Shown piece after piece: positions 10,035 to 24,095 of a stretch of 64,000 nt of DNA. Each line of letters starts with the position of its first letter. Position 1 is the stretch's first letter. Made by a program: the position numbers and the translations under genes. The notes beneath the pieces are model-generated. The model made no database searches. It was given only the letters and a program-made list of their open reading frames with translations, and was not told where the DNA came from. The stretch comes from Campylorhamphus procurvoides (lineage: Eukaryota > Chordata > Aves > Passeriformes > Dendrocolaptidae), in the NCBI GenBank assembly GCA_013396655.1, contig WBMV01007393.1, forward strand, positions 157,532 to 221,531, given 5' to 3'.

Positions 10035-13000
10035 CAGCTGGGAGTGTCCCTGTGAAAGGAGTCTCCCTCTGTGTGGTTATCTTGGCTTGTGGGGACAGAG
10101 AAGAAACTGCAGTTTCCTTTCAGAGGGAGATGCTTGGCCAGCCTTGATAATTGTGTTAAATCTCTTTAAGTCAAAATTAAGCATAAGTAGAGCTAGGAGG
10201 TCAGGAGGAAGAAGCCACTTGCTACCAGGTGCCTGTGAGGGCAGAAACAGTTTCTGGCGAAGCCATTTGTGTTGAGGTGGTGGTGCAGGACTGTGGTTCA
10301 AGCAGTAGGAAACTGATGGCATGCCAGGGAAGGCGGTGCAGAGTGTGGAAGCCAAGGGTGTGTAAGCACCTTGCAGTGCAGCTAATGTGTCCCGAGGTGT
10401 TTTCACAGCTTCTCTTGCTGCAGGGTTTGGAAGGAAAGGGGGTGCATGAGCAAAGAGGTTGGGCAGGTACTGCTGTTAGCCTCGACTGTTCAAAGACTGA
10501 GTTAGCCCACGTGTGCTGCTCCCACCACAGCATTTTTAAGGAGTGCCATTGGGGTCCTTGTTGGTGTTCTTCAGGGTGAACCTGATTTGCAAGTTTATGC
10601 CTATTTTCGTGTAGACATGGACCTGGAGTTTATTTTTAATGAAGGTGAAAATTCTTACATAGTGTGACTTCAGTTAAAGCAATAAATGCCCCAAAGCTGG
10701 ACAAAAGTGTGAAAGTAGACAATGCTGATTTCATTTGTGCATTTTTCCATGACTCCTCCTTTTCCCAAGATTCCTGTTCCAACTCTTCTCCCTTTGCAGG
10801 TATTTCTTGGTCATGGTGGAAAACAAATGGGAACTTGTCAATAGCCAGCTCAAGTTCTGTTGATGAGGGCTGAGAATGTGACTGGTTTTTACTGTAACCA
10901 GCAGCTTCACAAAGGTCTGGACTGGGACCCCGAGAGCTTGTTTCATTTGGGTCATTAGCTGCCATGGAAGACTAGAAATTGTGGCTGACAACTCGTGTCT
11001 TCACAAAATAGGGGAAAAGGTGGACTTTAGAGTGGATGGGAGGCTTGAAGCGGAAGTTCATTTGTCCCTTCCCTTCAAAGAATTGTACAGTGCATTTCTG
11101 AAAGTGAGTCATCAGGTAGAATTTATTTCAAGTATTTTAAGCTATTTGAATTTGATGCACTTTGGTCACATGGTCAGTGGAAACTGTTAGACTGTCTTGC
11201 TCAGATTTGTCCTGGCTGGGCTCAAACAGGTGATGAGGGAGTTTTCTTGCTATGGCCCTTTCAGATCCAAGCAGAGCAGAGGTATCTTAAAAGGGGTGGA
11301 ATATTTTGACACTCCGTGCTCTGAGCAAACTGGGAAGCAAGTGTGCAGGGCTATTGTCCACCAGCCAGGCTTGGATGCGCTGCCTTCCCACTGGCAAACC
11401 AGGGTTACCTTTTGACTTGGAGCTGTGCTCCTTGGAAGGTGTAGCACAGGATCTGGCACTTGGTGTTTGGAGGACAAATTCCCTCCAAAGTCACTTTGTC
11501 ATGGAAGTCATAACAAAGATGCACAGATTCAGGAAAGATTATTAGTGTCTGATGACCTGACCAGCATTGTGTAATGACACTGAGTAAGAGATAAAAGGTT
11601 TTATATCCCATAAACTTGGTTCTTGCTTCAGGGTGAGCCGCAAGGCTTTCGAAAACATGTGAGTTTGATGACTCTCTGGTAACTGCAAATAGGTGCAAAT
11701 GTTAATCACTTAAAACAAGTCCTTAAAAATAAGAACAGACACAGATATAGGCTAGAGGCAGGAAAGTGAAAGAAGAGCTAATTGCTATTTTTTGGTGTAT
11801 TTTTCAAATCATGTTTAATCCTGAATATATGGTTCTGTGGGTGACCCAGCAGCTCTAGCAGTTTATTCATTTATTTAAAACAGCTTTGTAGTTCACCTTG
11901 AAAACCACTTCCTGCCATATGGTTGTATTATTTCCCTATGCCACGTTTTTTGCTAATTATCAAGACCATTTACTTTAAAATAGGTGTTTTTAATTTCACA
12001 GCCTTGTCTGCCTCTCCTGCTTGATCCTGCCCTGGAGTCAAGAGGCTGTGTCTGTTCGTTCTCCATGGCAACAGGCTGTGATTTACTTATTTCAATTTAA
12101 TTAAAACGCAGATATCAAATTCCAGGCATCTTATATGTTCCTTATATTAGAAAAATATCAGGTGGATCAGTCTTCACAACAGATCTACCAAGCTCAAGAA
12201 CAAAATCCCCAGCCACTGGTGAGTCATTGGTTTCTTTCCCAGTCCGTCTGCTTTGGAAGAGTTTAGGAGAGGGAGTAGTGCTGCGGCCTGTCCTCAGGTG
12301 GAGGGAATGGAGGGTGCTGGACTGGGGTCGTGGTAAGAGTCAAGTTCTGGACTCCTAAAGCATTACTGATTACATTGGGGTGCCAGTTAAAACCTCAGAC
12401 TACCTGCTGAAGCCCATTATGTTGCCTTTCCTCCTGCTGATGTTGTGCAGCTGTTGGGAGATTTCAGAGCTTGATGGCTTGGCATGAGCACCCCAGACCT
12501 TGACTGGAAAGCGGAGTGTGGGTTGTGTGCTGTATGCACAGACTCCATGGGGCAGTCTCTGTGGCAGCAACATCTACTGAGTGTGACACCACTGCAGGCT
12601 TGAGTGAAAAGGGCACAAGTATCAGTGGGCACAAACATCAGCACTTACTGCAGTGAAAATGCAGAAAATGGCAGTTCTGCTAGAAATGTGATTGTGTTTA
12701 TCAGCTCTCCCCATGTGAGAGATTTTACAAGTTCGAATCCTTTGGTGGTGTGTTTGGGTTTTGTGTCCATCTTGAAGCCTACTGTTTTCTGATGCATGCT
12801 TGATATGGCTTTTGATTCTAAGCTGATCAGAGCACAGAACTCACAATGCCCTGTTGATTTAAGCATGCCTGGTATTTGTATGCAGGCTAGAAATTAAGGT
12901 CTGAATAAGTTTTCCAGGCTCTGCAGTTGTACAGATACTGGTTTGTGTTAGTCAGGGATAAGGAAGCATATGGGCAATGACAGGCAGTTGCTGGCTAAAG

Positions 13001-13960
13001 AGGCAATAGTGTCAAGAGAGGACCTTGGGAGTGGATGGAGGAGTGTGGTGGATTTACTAACCTACAGGTGTTAGGTTTGGTATTAGATGGATGGAGTGGA
13101 ACTAGTGTAACTAAGGAGTGCCAAAATTAATGCTCCTTTTTGCCTTCAATGCCAACACCCCAATTCTTAATAGGATTATTTTCCCTTGAAGGGACTATGC
13201 AGATGACTCAGCCTTTGGGTACCTGTGTGCCGGTGGTGGTTGCTTCCTAGGAGAAGCTAGGCCTGCTGAGTTGTATAACTAGACTCAAGTGCTATTTCTG
13301 GGCTCTGCTAATGTGTGGAAGAAGACAAGTTGGCTGTGCATTTTTATTAAACCTCAAGGAGCAGTTATCATCAGAAGAGTGCCTGCATGAAACTGCACCT
13401 TTGGATGTTTTTTTTTCCTTTACTGTTGCTACTCCTAGTGCTTTTTCATAGGCACAGCTGGCAATTCTAACAACAGGCATAGGTTCCTGCTCCTGCTAGC
13501 CCTGCCAAAGCCCATGAGGCTATGTTAGAAAATATTGGATTCTCTCCTGGCTTGCTTATCTTCATCGATTGAAATTATGTACAGAGTTTCTAGCTGAGGA
13601 TTCCTGGTGGTCATGCACCAACTGGGAAGACCTTCTCTGAGTCCATGAAGTTAGCAGTTAAGCCTGTGTTTACTAGTAAAGCGAGCATGTTTGGTCTGCG
13701 AGCAGTAAATCTAAAATCTCATAATGTTGTTCCTAATAAAAAGAGAATAAGACCAAGCAAAACCTCAAAGCAAGCTTTTGTTTGTTACTGTATTTAAGCA
13801 GATACATTCAAAGAATTTATATCCAACTGGCAACATTCTTAATTCTTTATTACTGGTTTTACTAGAGTACAGGCATGATCTGTATTCTTTAAGAGTGCAT
13901 CTGTTCCTCTTGCTTATCCAGCTTTGAAGTAGACCTTACTGATATTAATTTCTGTATAGC
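10035..13960. other. Noncoding interval with one candidate conserved element
   Basis: No coding signal. At 12010-12130 there is a segment that looks like a conserved noncoding element: a half X-box 'CCATGGCAAC' at 12063-12072, then 'caatttaattaaaac' near 12090. The remainder is unremarkable. Confidence 0.4.
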
Positions 13961-14040
13961 CTGTAACCTCATCTATAAAATGAAGGGAATACTTCATACA
14001 GGCAGCTGTGAAGTTACATTTATTGTCTGTAAATTGCTTC
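13961..14040 (+). repeat. MIR/L2-like SINE tail fragment
   Basis: The segment 'cctcatctataaaatgaagg' at 13967 is followed by 'aatacttcatac', a 'tgaagttacattta' block and 'tctgtaaattgctt'. This matches the order of the MIR 3' half (CCTCATCTGTAAAATG.GG, AATA.TACCTCA, GTGAGGATTAAATGA, TGTAAAGCGCTT). It is diverged and short. Family is assigned from memory. Confidence 0.55.
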
Positions 14041-15130
14041 TAGTAATTGAGCAGAGGAGGTGGAGAGAAATAAAGACAGTGGAGTAATATGGGTTTGGTT
14101 TTTTTAATAAAAAAAAAACCCCTACATTATTTTTGTTCATCTGATGATATAGAAGCTAATGGGGAAAGAAAAATGCCCCCTGAAACTAACTGTTAAGTTT
14201 GTAATGAAAATAGGCTTTTTTTTAGTATAGTGATGAAGGCAGCCATCTTGTTTGATAATAAGAGTCCAATTTAGAAATAGGGAGAATTATTATTGGAAAT
14301 CCTGCAGTACCTCTCATATTTCCATCTGTTTTGAGACTGCTCAGTTTTAGTGTAATTCTTTATCTATATGGCTGACTTCATTGTCAGGTTCAGAAATGCT
14401 CTTGGTAAGGAGAGCTCAATAACAGTTAAAACGACCTGGTTTAAGTTTATTAGCAAAGACCTCTGCTGCAGGTTTTTCAGCTAGGCCCCTTGTTTCGTGC
14501 TGACCAGTATTTTTGTTGGATGAAGCTGCAGTTTCACATGGGTAAAGATGGATTTTCTTGTTGTGGCTGAATCAATGTAACCACTTGCTCCTCCTGAGAG
14601 GAGTGATCATGCCTTTGCTTCTAGCTCTGTGGCCATATTCCTTGCCTTGTGCCTTCTCTGGTGCTAAACAGATCCAGCTTGTTCAGCTTTCACAAAGTTG
14701 ACTTGCCCGAAACCATAAAAAACGTGAATTGTTCTCTCCAGGGGCAGAGAACTGAACCTGCTCACCAGGTGCAGGCTCATATCAGAGCTGCTGCGCAGGA
14801 GGGGAGGGATTTGTTTTGCCAGCAGTGAAAGGTGAGGAATGAAAGAAAGGTAAAAATGGGCCTCCCTCCCCTTTTTTGGCAGCAGTGACCTATTAGCCTG
14901 GTTCAGTTGTAATGTGAAGCCTTGCTCCTCAGGCTTAGTTTTCAGATCCCTCCCTTCCCCTCTGTGCCTCCTTTTTTCCCTAGAATATACTCCTGTGCCT
15001 CCAGATGCTGACTTCATTCCCAAGCAGTATTTTCAAAAGGGGGAAAAAAACGGAAAAGGTTGAGTTTCGCTGCCTCTTCAATAAAAGACATACTGTAGTT
15101 CCTGAGAGCCCATTGATATGAGTCTAAGAA

Positions 15131-15164
15131 TTATTATTATTATTAGGCTCATATATTATTATTA
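15131..15164 (+). repeat. ATT triplet microsatellite (interrupted)
   Basis: Two ATT arrays are separated by about ten bases, 15131-15145 and 15155-15164. Confidence 0.8.
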
Positions 15165-18100
15165 AAGGGACTCGAAAAATAGTAGGCATAACCATTCCTT
15201 ATGAGAGGGCAAAAGGAAACTGCCTGAAGGGATAGCTGTAGGCTGAGTTTATGAAAGATCTTCCCCAAACCTGGTGGTGGCGGCTGTTTGGACTGAGGCC
15301 CTGGAGCTGGTGGGACCAGGTGGTCTGGGATAAATGGCAAGGGAAGGGAAACATCTGGAGAAGTTTGTGCATGCTGCGTTGAGCCAGGCCTGCAGTTTGG
15401 TACCACAGCACCAGGAGAAAGTCTCTCTGTTTCTCAGAACTGTGACTTGTGGTTGCTATAGGTGCTACTGCCTAGCCAATTTTCAGGCGCTAGCAGAAAT
15501 TGGGAAGGCCTTGTGGGGCACTGCTGTGGTCCTGTAGAACGGTGCCGTCTTGCTCTAGGGGTGCAGTGAAGCCAGGGGTGTGATGAAGCTCAGACTCCGG
15601 GGGACTGGCATGGGTAGCATTCCTGCTGTGGCTTTGCTTTTGATGGATTGGTGTGTCTGCATTAGCCCTTGCTGCCCGCAGGGAAGGTGCCTGTCCAGTG
15701 AGGCACGTGCGCAAGTGGCTGCTTAGCAGGGGCACAGTGCGGGACGGAGTGGGCGTTTGGGAGACTAGATGGGGGTGTCTCTTGGCTTACAGGGATTGCC
15801 TCGTGGCTAAAGGAGCAGATATCCTGCGTGTCTGGTGAATTTTATACAGCATGAAGGTGAAGATGATGTCAGTGAAGAGCAGTGTGCCAGAGGCAGCAGG
15901 ATGCAGTGAGCTTGTGCATGTGTGGACTGACCCAGCAGCTGTACCTGGCAGGAGAGGCAGGTTGTGATTGGTGTGGTACACAAATTAGAAATGTTTGTGC
16001 AGTCATTTTCAAGTAAGGAGAGTCATAGGGAGGGACAAGGGAATTTGCTCCAACTTGAGAATTCTTAGAGATTTGTTTTGTGCTGTGCTGCAGTTGCTTA
16101 GGTTGGTTTTTTTAAGCATTTAAACCTAAATTCTTCTTGTTGGTATTCAAAAACATTATGGCAAGAGAAAGATTATTGTAGGATTGGGTTGCTTTTCGTG
16201 GTAAGATTATACACTGGGTGGCTGTTACAGTGGGTTTGTGTTCCAAGGATGGAGTGAATAAAGGAAAGAATCAGTGCATTGATATTAAATAATGATGCCA
16301 CTGGATATGCTGAGCACAAAGTGTCTTTGTTTTCAAGGATATATTTTTTTTAAATCTGACACACTTATAAGCCAGCTGCAGTATTTTTTTTAAAGACACA
16401 TTTATAAGAGACGGAGCAATATAGAAAATGCTGTAAGTAATCTCATTGAGAAGTGTGTTTTTCTTCCATCCCCTTGCACATGCGTGCAGCCTCTGGGGAA
16501 GATGTTAGTGAAGGAGCTGGATAATCGGGGTCTTCTCTGGAGCTGCCATTGTTCTGATTGATGTAGTGGGTATTAGCTGGGGAATGTGTACAGATGCACA
16601 GGCTGTCTGGGGTTTCATCTCTGCAGTCTCCCTTTTTTTCTCTCTCCTTCTGGATAGAGATATGTATCCTGGCACTTTAGTCTTCCACCTACATCTCTTT
16701 CTCTTCTCCTGTAAATACTTGCTGATTTTTTTATTTTTATTTTGTTGTCGTTGTTCTTCTGGCAGATCTTCAACTGTGCTTGTAATGGGTGACTCTCCTC
16801 CTCTGCTGCATAACCTGGCTCATGATGATGGGTGTTCCCGTAGGCCAGTCTTTTCCTGGTCTTTTTGCTGAATTTTTATGCAATCCTGCCAGTCTGGGGA
16901 CAGCTTATCTGCTGCTGTGGTGGTTGCTCTAGTGAAGATCCAGGTATTGTAGCTGACTCCAGCAATGCTCCAGCTGCCCTTTGGAGTGCGAAGGAATGCA
17001 GTGAAACAGGCAGCCGTTTCGGGGTCCTGTTTGTCCACAGACTGGAAATGCTGAGGACATTAGTTAGAGTTCTCATGTAGGACTGCAGAAATTAAATAGT
17101 ACTGGAGAGAGAGGGAGTAGGGGGAACATAAGATGGTCATTTCAGATAGGTTAACAAAGAGGGGCTATTACAGTGCCAACAGAAGACATCCTAATCTGGA
17201 GGTTCTTAGCCAGGAAATATTTTAAAAAGCTATCCCAGAGCGTGAGAGGGAAGCCTGATAGGTCTGTGCTATAATTAATTGTCCAGATACCAGTGGAGGG
17301 GCAGCTTGAAGAAGGGAACTCATATGTGAGCCGGGTGTGGCATAGAGAGGGAAATTGGAATTTCCTGAGTTTTGTTTGCAAAGCTCAAGTGTAGAAGGAA
17401 TTTTAGACATAATAGGTGGAAAGATGGACTAAAATTAATAGGTAATTTCAAGTTTGGTGGGTTTTGTTGCGTTTGGTTTTTTGGGGTTTTTTTTGCACTG
17501 TATGCTTCTGGCTAGTGTTGAACATCAATTGAAGCAGTACAAAGCATGCTTGGGAACTGAAGACATTAAGCAGAAAGAGAGAGCGAATCTGATTAGCTTT
17601 GCTTTTCGTGCATTAAGCAGAAAGATGGGCTGAAATGTGATTGCAAACAGATAATAGCAGCAGGCTCCTGAGGCACCACCACGACCCAGCGTATGGGGGG
17701 TGATGGATCTAACCATGCCATAGAACTGTTTCTTGTAATAGAAGCCGCTTGTTTTTATGTTGCGGTTTCTGTTGTACTTTCTAATTACCCTATTCATCGC
17801 TGTCTGCCATTTTGAGCCTGGCCACGTGGGATGGCTCAGCCCCCTGGAATGTGTGCCCTGTCAAGCACTTCTGCCCTGAATAGTAACCGTAGCTCTGGTA
17901 GCCAAAGGGTGGGAGGGAAGAGGTGCCAAGGCTCAAGAGTCCTAGCTATTTTTCCCCTTATTTCCAAGAATAAGGGAAGTAACAGCTGCTGCTTTTGCCA
18001 TGCTGCGAAAGACAAGTGAGTGCTGGTGTTGCATGTGAAGTTCCTAACTTCTCTCTGAATGGGCAAGTATTGGAGTTTGTTGGGAGAAGGTTTCTAGTGA

Positions 18101-18530
18101 CCTGAAAAAAAGGGGCATCTATCACTGCTACTTATAAATAATAAATAAAAGCTGGCCTTGCTATACCAGTCACTTTTTTGGCACAGTAGCAGAGATCCTG
18201 GAGCCAATTCCAGTCTGTGGTCTCTCCTCCACACAAAGCAAATGCAGCAGAGAAAGCAGGCTGGCAGAGGCTAGGCTGGTGCAGGCTGAAAATGGAACTG
18301 CCGATAGAGCCTCCAACATCCCTGCCTGCTGCTGGGGGAGTTGTCTGTGTTGATGTGGTGATCCCTTTCCCAAAACAGCCTTGGGTGGAAAGAAGAGAAA
18401 GCAGACTTTCATTGAGGGGAGGTCTAAAGAACCATTTCCAAAGCTGGTGTGGATGGGGGAGGACAAATAGAATGGGAGGAGCAGACCTCTCTTTAAAATG
18501 TCTGAACAAAGCACAGTAGCAAGCAGCTCA

Positions 18531-18560
18531 CGTGCATGTGTATATGTATGTATGTATTTT
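18531..18560 (+). repeat. TATG/TG microsatellite
   Basis: GTGCATGTG grades into three TATG units and then T-rich sequence. Confidence 0.7.
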
Positions 18561-20898
18561 AAGGCTGGAAGGGGTGGGTCAGACTAGTGTTTCTGTGACC
18601 TTTTCTCAGCTGTGTCTTGCCTTTCCTGACTGCTGCCTCTCGTTGCCTGCCAGGGGACTTCCACTTCCTTCCTGCTGACCTGTAGGGCTGCAGGCAGCCT
18701 CCCTACCCTTGTGGCAGTTCCCAGCTCTGGCTCTGAGCCCAAGCTAATAATCCTGACAGATTTTACTGGCTTGTGCTCTGCTCTGTGCCTTGCTGTAGGG
18801 GAGACAGTGTGTGAGGTTGTGGTTTGCATGACTTTAAGCATCACACTGGCCCTGGGGAAACCCAAACCTCTTAATAAGCACTGGCTGAGCCTCTGGTGAA
18901 GCCTGGCTTTGCTCAGCGAGGCCTCTTGCTTCCCTACCTGCAGGTGACTGGCTAGCATAGATATCTTCCAAACACACCTTCTAATTGTCCCTGGCTATCC
19001 AGATGATTGCCAGTGGTATGGGGTTTGGGTGGAAGTAGGAGGTGTTGATAGTCAGGAAAGGAAAAATTCATCATGTACCAGAGAATGGTAATGAAGATCT
19101 CCTCTCACTACTCTCCCCACGCATCAAAGCACACTTAAAAAAATAGAGCACTCATCTTTGACCCCCATTAATGACTGGCTTGGTCTGTGTAAGAGTTTTA
19201 TGAGTCTGCTGCTGCTCCCACAGAGTTTAATTATTTAGAGCGTGATGTGGAGGTTTGTGCTTTCACTGCTGATGGTCCAGGGTTCAGGCCCTTCTGGCAG
19301 GCCAGAGGGGTTGGTTACAAAGGCAGGCTGGCTGAGAGTGCAGTCGCTTGCTCTTAGGAGCCTAAGGGAGGCACGGGCTGCAGCTGTGTGGTCCTTGCCA
19401 GGGCTGGGAGTGTGTCCTTCTCATTGTGTGAGTTCCACATGACTGTGTCATACTGCATTCAAGGTCTGTGTCCTTATCTTCAGGACATTTAACGGTCTGG
19501 ACCTGAGATACCTTAAGTGACTACCTAGAGCTCCTGATTGGGCACACTTGTGGCAGATTCTGCTTGTTACTGAGCCCCCCAATCAGTGCTAGAGACTTCG
19601 GGCACTGGTGTAAGACTTTGGCAGCAGTATGTGATTTATCAGCCCTGGGCTATAGGCCTTTCCCATTCCCTGTGGTAGCATGCCTTTGCCTGCCTTTTCT
19701 GTGAACAGTCCCCTCCTGTTTTCCCCAGATTCTTCTCTACACTTTAGCAACCAGCTTTCCTACTGTAAGATCCCATCTTCAGGCTGCTGCTTCCTTCCCT
19801 GTGCAGTACCTGAGTTTGTTCTTGCCTTTCCTACTTTTTCTCACCCAGCACTTGTCTGCTGCTAATCCTCCCGAGACTTGGGAACACAGAATAGATGTAA
19901 GGAACAACCAGGGAAAAACACTGATGTGTCCTTTGTGCAGCTCATGTTCCCAAACAGGCAGCTGGTCAGCTAGACCAGGTCCTGCTGACCGTTCAGCCAG
20001 GTTTCCACTTCTAGTGGGAAGATATGTAGCTCTAGGTCAATTAAATGGGATATGGGCTGGTCTGATGTGTCAGCTGGCCAGCTGAAGAGTCACACTGATA
20101 ATGCTCACCTTCTGGCTGCTCCTGGAATGGGTAAATTCCTCTTGGAATTGTGCCACCTCTTATATTGGTGGGTCCTAGAGCTTCCAGTGCTCATCAGCGT
20201 TGAAAGGAAACAGTGGTGCCTGTTCACTGCAAGACTAAGTGGAGGCTTATTTTAGAGCAAAAGGGGTTGGTATTGGTGGGATCTGGCTGATAGCCAAATA
20301 AATATATGGGTGGACTGGAAAGCCTTATTTGATGTGGAAGGTTCACATTATATTCCTCATACCATACGCATCAGTACTGAAAATGCCTCTCACAGCAGAA
20401 ACCAGGAGCTAGTGGATCACCTGGTGCTGCGCTGCTGCTGAGGGCTGAGATCACTGTGCCTGTGGGGCTCACTGCTGTACTCTGCTGCCATTTCTTACCC
20501 CCTGAGCTCAGGGACCATTTGAACCTTCTCCTTCTCACATCTGCTCTCCTGCCATCTCCTCATACATGCTTAATCTCCCATTTTCCGCTGTAGCAAGGGT
20601 CTGTGCAGGCTCTTGGTTGCATGCCAATGGGCTCTTCATGCTATTTAGCCTGGTTTATCTCTTCCCACTCCTTTCCCTATTCCTATTTAATTTCCTCTGG
20701 TATGGGACTAACGTTACAGGTTGTGTTGGGAGACTGGATTGAGCTGAGATGGCAGAAAGAGGGTGGAGGGGAGGATGGGGCTTATACTGGTAGATGTGAG
20801 TTTATGTTGTCAGTCTTTAATCTGTTGATTATTATGGGTCTGGATAAATCAGCTGGATCTACTAGACAAATGCGTGTCCTACCTCTATATTCTACTCT

Positions 20899-20928
20899 GT
20901 TTTTCTATTTTTTTCTTTTTTTTTTTTC
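20899..20928 (+). repeat. T-rich homopolymer tract
   Basis: Nearly pure T with single C or A interruptions over about 30 bases. Confidence 0.75.
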
Positions 20929-23090
20929 TCCTGAAAATTGATAGGATTCTACCCATTGATGATTAAAACAACGCCTGGAGTTTTGGAATGGATCAGATGC
21001 ATCAATCAAATGTTACCACATTGCACCCAAAGAGAGGAATGCCATCCAGCTGGGGGTAGGGTCTGTTTTTTCTTTGCCCCCATCAGTGTTTAGAGTTACT
21101 GGAAACCTTCTTGGGTTTTTAAATGGAAACACTTTTAATAGAAAGTATTAGTTTTCAAAATTAATTACTTTATTGTGTGAAAAATTTACTGCTTTCTCTT
21201 TTTGTTGATATGGAGCAAGGTTGTATCTCTTCATACTCAAAATGTTATTAATGATCTTGAAGTTTTGCAGGGCTTTGGTAAAGAAAACATTTCAGCAACC
21301 ACTTCAGATATTTTGGGAGGGAAATTTTGTATTGTAAATGAACAGTAAATCTATTCCGATTAGTAAGAAAGATGAAAATAATTTAACTTTTTTCAGAAGT
21401 GTCAGAGTTCAAATTTTTTGTCCCAGTTCTTGAAATTAATGTAAAACAGACTAGTACCCCTGCATAAACTGTTCTGCGTCTCTTCGTGTACTGCTTATGG
21501 ACATGTGGCTACTCTGGCAGCAGGTATAGCATAAGACCTGGAATGAAGTAAAAGGTCAGTGAAAATGTGAATCTGGAGCCTTGCACAGGTGTAAAGCACA
21601 GGCTGCACCCCAAGAAACAAACTGAAGTGGCTTTTTGGCTCCCTTCCACTTGAGAGAGCACGACTATCCATTATCCTCTACCTGGCATTGCCACTTGGCT
21701 ATTTCAGCAGAGGGGCTGCAGAGACAGAATACCTACCTGGCTCCCAGAAGTGGAATGGACTTTCCAGGTTAGGCACGAGAAGATGTATGTTAGGATTTGT
21801 GTCCAGAAGCAATGCTGTTCCAGTGTTGCTCACTTGAAATCTGAAGCTCCTTATGCTTCACATGAATTTGCTGTTCTTGTTAAAATTGCTTTTGCTTTAG
21901 AAATGAAGGGTCTTAAAGCTGAGGGGTTTGACAGAGCATGCTGCAGAATGATTCTTTTCTCCTCAGTATATGTTTCCTGAATGAATGAATCTGAAGTAAA
22001 GTAGTATTTCCCTGCAGAGCCCGCCTCTGTTAAGTCTTTCGACTGTCACAGCAGCAGCAAGACTACTCATGCAATATTAATAATTTATGTGTGTCCCTCA
22101 TTTTGGACCTTTGTCAGTCATTTCAGCCTCAGCAGGCTGGAAGAGATGAGAAAAGCACGCATAAGTTTTGCTGCTGTTCCCTCTGCATATGTTCTCAAGG
22201 TAGGCAGAGGATTTGAGTCTCCAGAGAATGTCTATCTGGAACCTTTTAGCAGCACTAAATTACAGAAGTAATACCAGAAAACAGCACACCGGTGTCTCAT
22301 TTCAGTCATCTCTGCGTAGGGTTGTACTGCTTTCATTGAACGTCCATAACAAGTTCAGATGGTTTAGATGTTTGTGAACTTCGCCTGGTTGCAGTAGGGG
22401 AGAGAGAGGTGAACTTTTTATGGGTCCCTCTTGTGGGATGAACCCAGCCAGGGTTTTGCTGCGTGTGTATAATCGGTCCCAAATGTATCTGTGCTGCTGC
22501 AGCTGCACATAAGTTTATTCAAAACTGGGCTTCATGTCCTTGATTATCTCCCTCACCCTCTTTTGAATGAAGGGGAATGGTTGGCTACTCTGTGTGTTTC
22601 CTGAGTAGGTCTTGCTTGAGGGGAGAAGCAGAGGACTCTTTGAGCCAAATGAAAACTGGTCTTCAGAAACAAGGCTGATGAGAGGGTGTCCCCAGAGAAT
22701 TCAACTCGTTTAAATACAAACTGTTGGTGAACGCTGGAGTTTGCAGTTGCAGGTTTGTGCTTGGTGTTAGCAGTTATCTGAACACCTTCCAGCTTGACTG
22801 TTGGCGAAGTAGTTCTTCAAATCCTGTTGGAAACACAGCGCTGTGTTTCAGGGAGTTTTGGAGGGCCAGTGGTGTAGCATGCATGAACTAGTTGATGTGT
22901 TTCAGCGAGTCTCTGTTCTTGCAGGTACTGAACAGTTTGAGTCAGATTGGTTTATTTATGCGGTATTTAGCAAGCAGGTAAGTAGTTTGCAGTAAGTTGG
23001 AGAGTTAGCTCCTAGTTGTTGGTCATGGTCCAAAGTGGTTGATTCACATGCAGTGGGGGACCTACAGGTTCTGTGCTGCTGGGTCATTCA

Positions 23091-23110
23091 TGGATGGATG
23101 GATGGATGAA
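23091..23110 (+). repeat. GGAT tetranucleotide microsatellite
   Basis: Four to five consecutive TGGA units followed by a degenerate one. Confidence 0.8.
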
Positions 23111-24015
23111 TGGGACCGTGGAGGAGGGAAGAATGTTCTGCAAGGACTACTTAGTCTGTATCTTAAGCTTGAAATAATTTTACTGAGGAAAGACAGATTT
23201 CTAAAATAGTTGGGGGAAAACTAATGTTTCTTCAGAACTGGATTATATTGGTTCAAATTCAGTTTTTGATAGTCTCGTCTTGGAAGAAAGTTTGTCTCAA
23301 AAATCACTCTGTGTGTGCAGAAGGATCTGCAGAGAGATTGACGGATAAGAAGAAACTTGATCTAATTGTTTTGAGTTGTACTCACTAGAAGAACTTTTAA
23401 TTTGAGAGTGAATTTTTCACATGGTTTGTACCTTTGTATTACAAACATACTCCTCCCAGATTCTCTGTTTTGTTAAGTCTTCCTGAGAACTTGTATGTAC
23501 AGTTTGAAGAAAACGGGATGTAACTGAGTTGAGATTTCTTGAACTTAAAATTTTAATACTTAAATTGCATACCTATATGGCTTGGCTGCTTATGAATTGT
23601 TATAGTTCAGAAAGAAACTAAGATGCCTTGTTGGACTTCAGATGTCTCAGTTGCAGCAATGAGAATGGTTTTTTCCTTTTTCTCCATTTTGGACTGATAA
23701 GCCAGGGGCCTTACTCATGGCTCTGCACTTGTGTGCTTTGTCTAGTATACACCTGCATTTGTAACAAAAGACTGCACAGCAGCACTGGTTTCTTCTACAA
23801 AACAGAGAATTGGGGAGCTGAGTTGGAAGATTCCCTTTCCTCTTTCTGCCTTTTTTACCCACTCGCCCTCCTCTTTGCAAGAAGTTGCTTTAAATAGGGA
23901 GCTGTTCAGCAGGTTGCAACCAGAATTCTATAATAAGATCTCTGTTCACTCTCCCTACTTTTTCACATGCAAAGTTGTGGCTGTAATTATATGACAGCTG
24001 CCCTCTTGGCTGACA

Positions 24016-24095
24016 TGCAGCAGATTGAACTGGGGATCTCCAGAGCTAAAAGTGTGAGCTGCTACTCTGTGAGCTAAAGCTCTATAGCTGGAGGC
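24016..24095 (-). repeat. tRNA-derived SINE head (degraded)
   Basis: Read on the minus strand, the segment has a box A-like stretch starting 'tagctcacagag' (24065-24076) and, about 35 bases on, a box B-like 'agttcaatctg' (24021-24031). The spacing and the intervening 'ttttagctctggagatcccc' resemble a tRNA-derived pol III promoter. It is not an intact tRNA gene: box A carries an insertion-like change and no full cloverleaf is apparent. A tRNA pseudogene is the alternative. Confidence 0.45.

Larger units (their letters stand above)
14041..24015. other. Noncoding interval with simple tracts
   Basis: Ten kilobases without a recognisable exon, repeat family or CpG island. Small features are an A/T homopolymer at 14098-14123, ATT repeats at 15131-15164, T/G-rich stretch 17455-17505, TATG repeat at 18531-18560, T/C-rich 20899-20928 and GGAT repeat at 23091-23110. 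Open frames reach at most about 125 codons and look random. Confidence 0.45.

Noticed and set aside
24016..24095. Functional tRNA gene
   Set aside because: A and B boxes are degraded, no complete cloverleaf or terminator pairing is evident; a SINE head or pseudogene is more likely.
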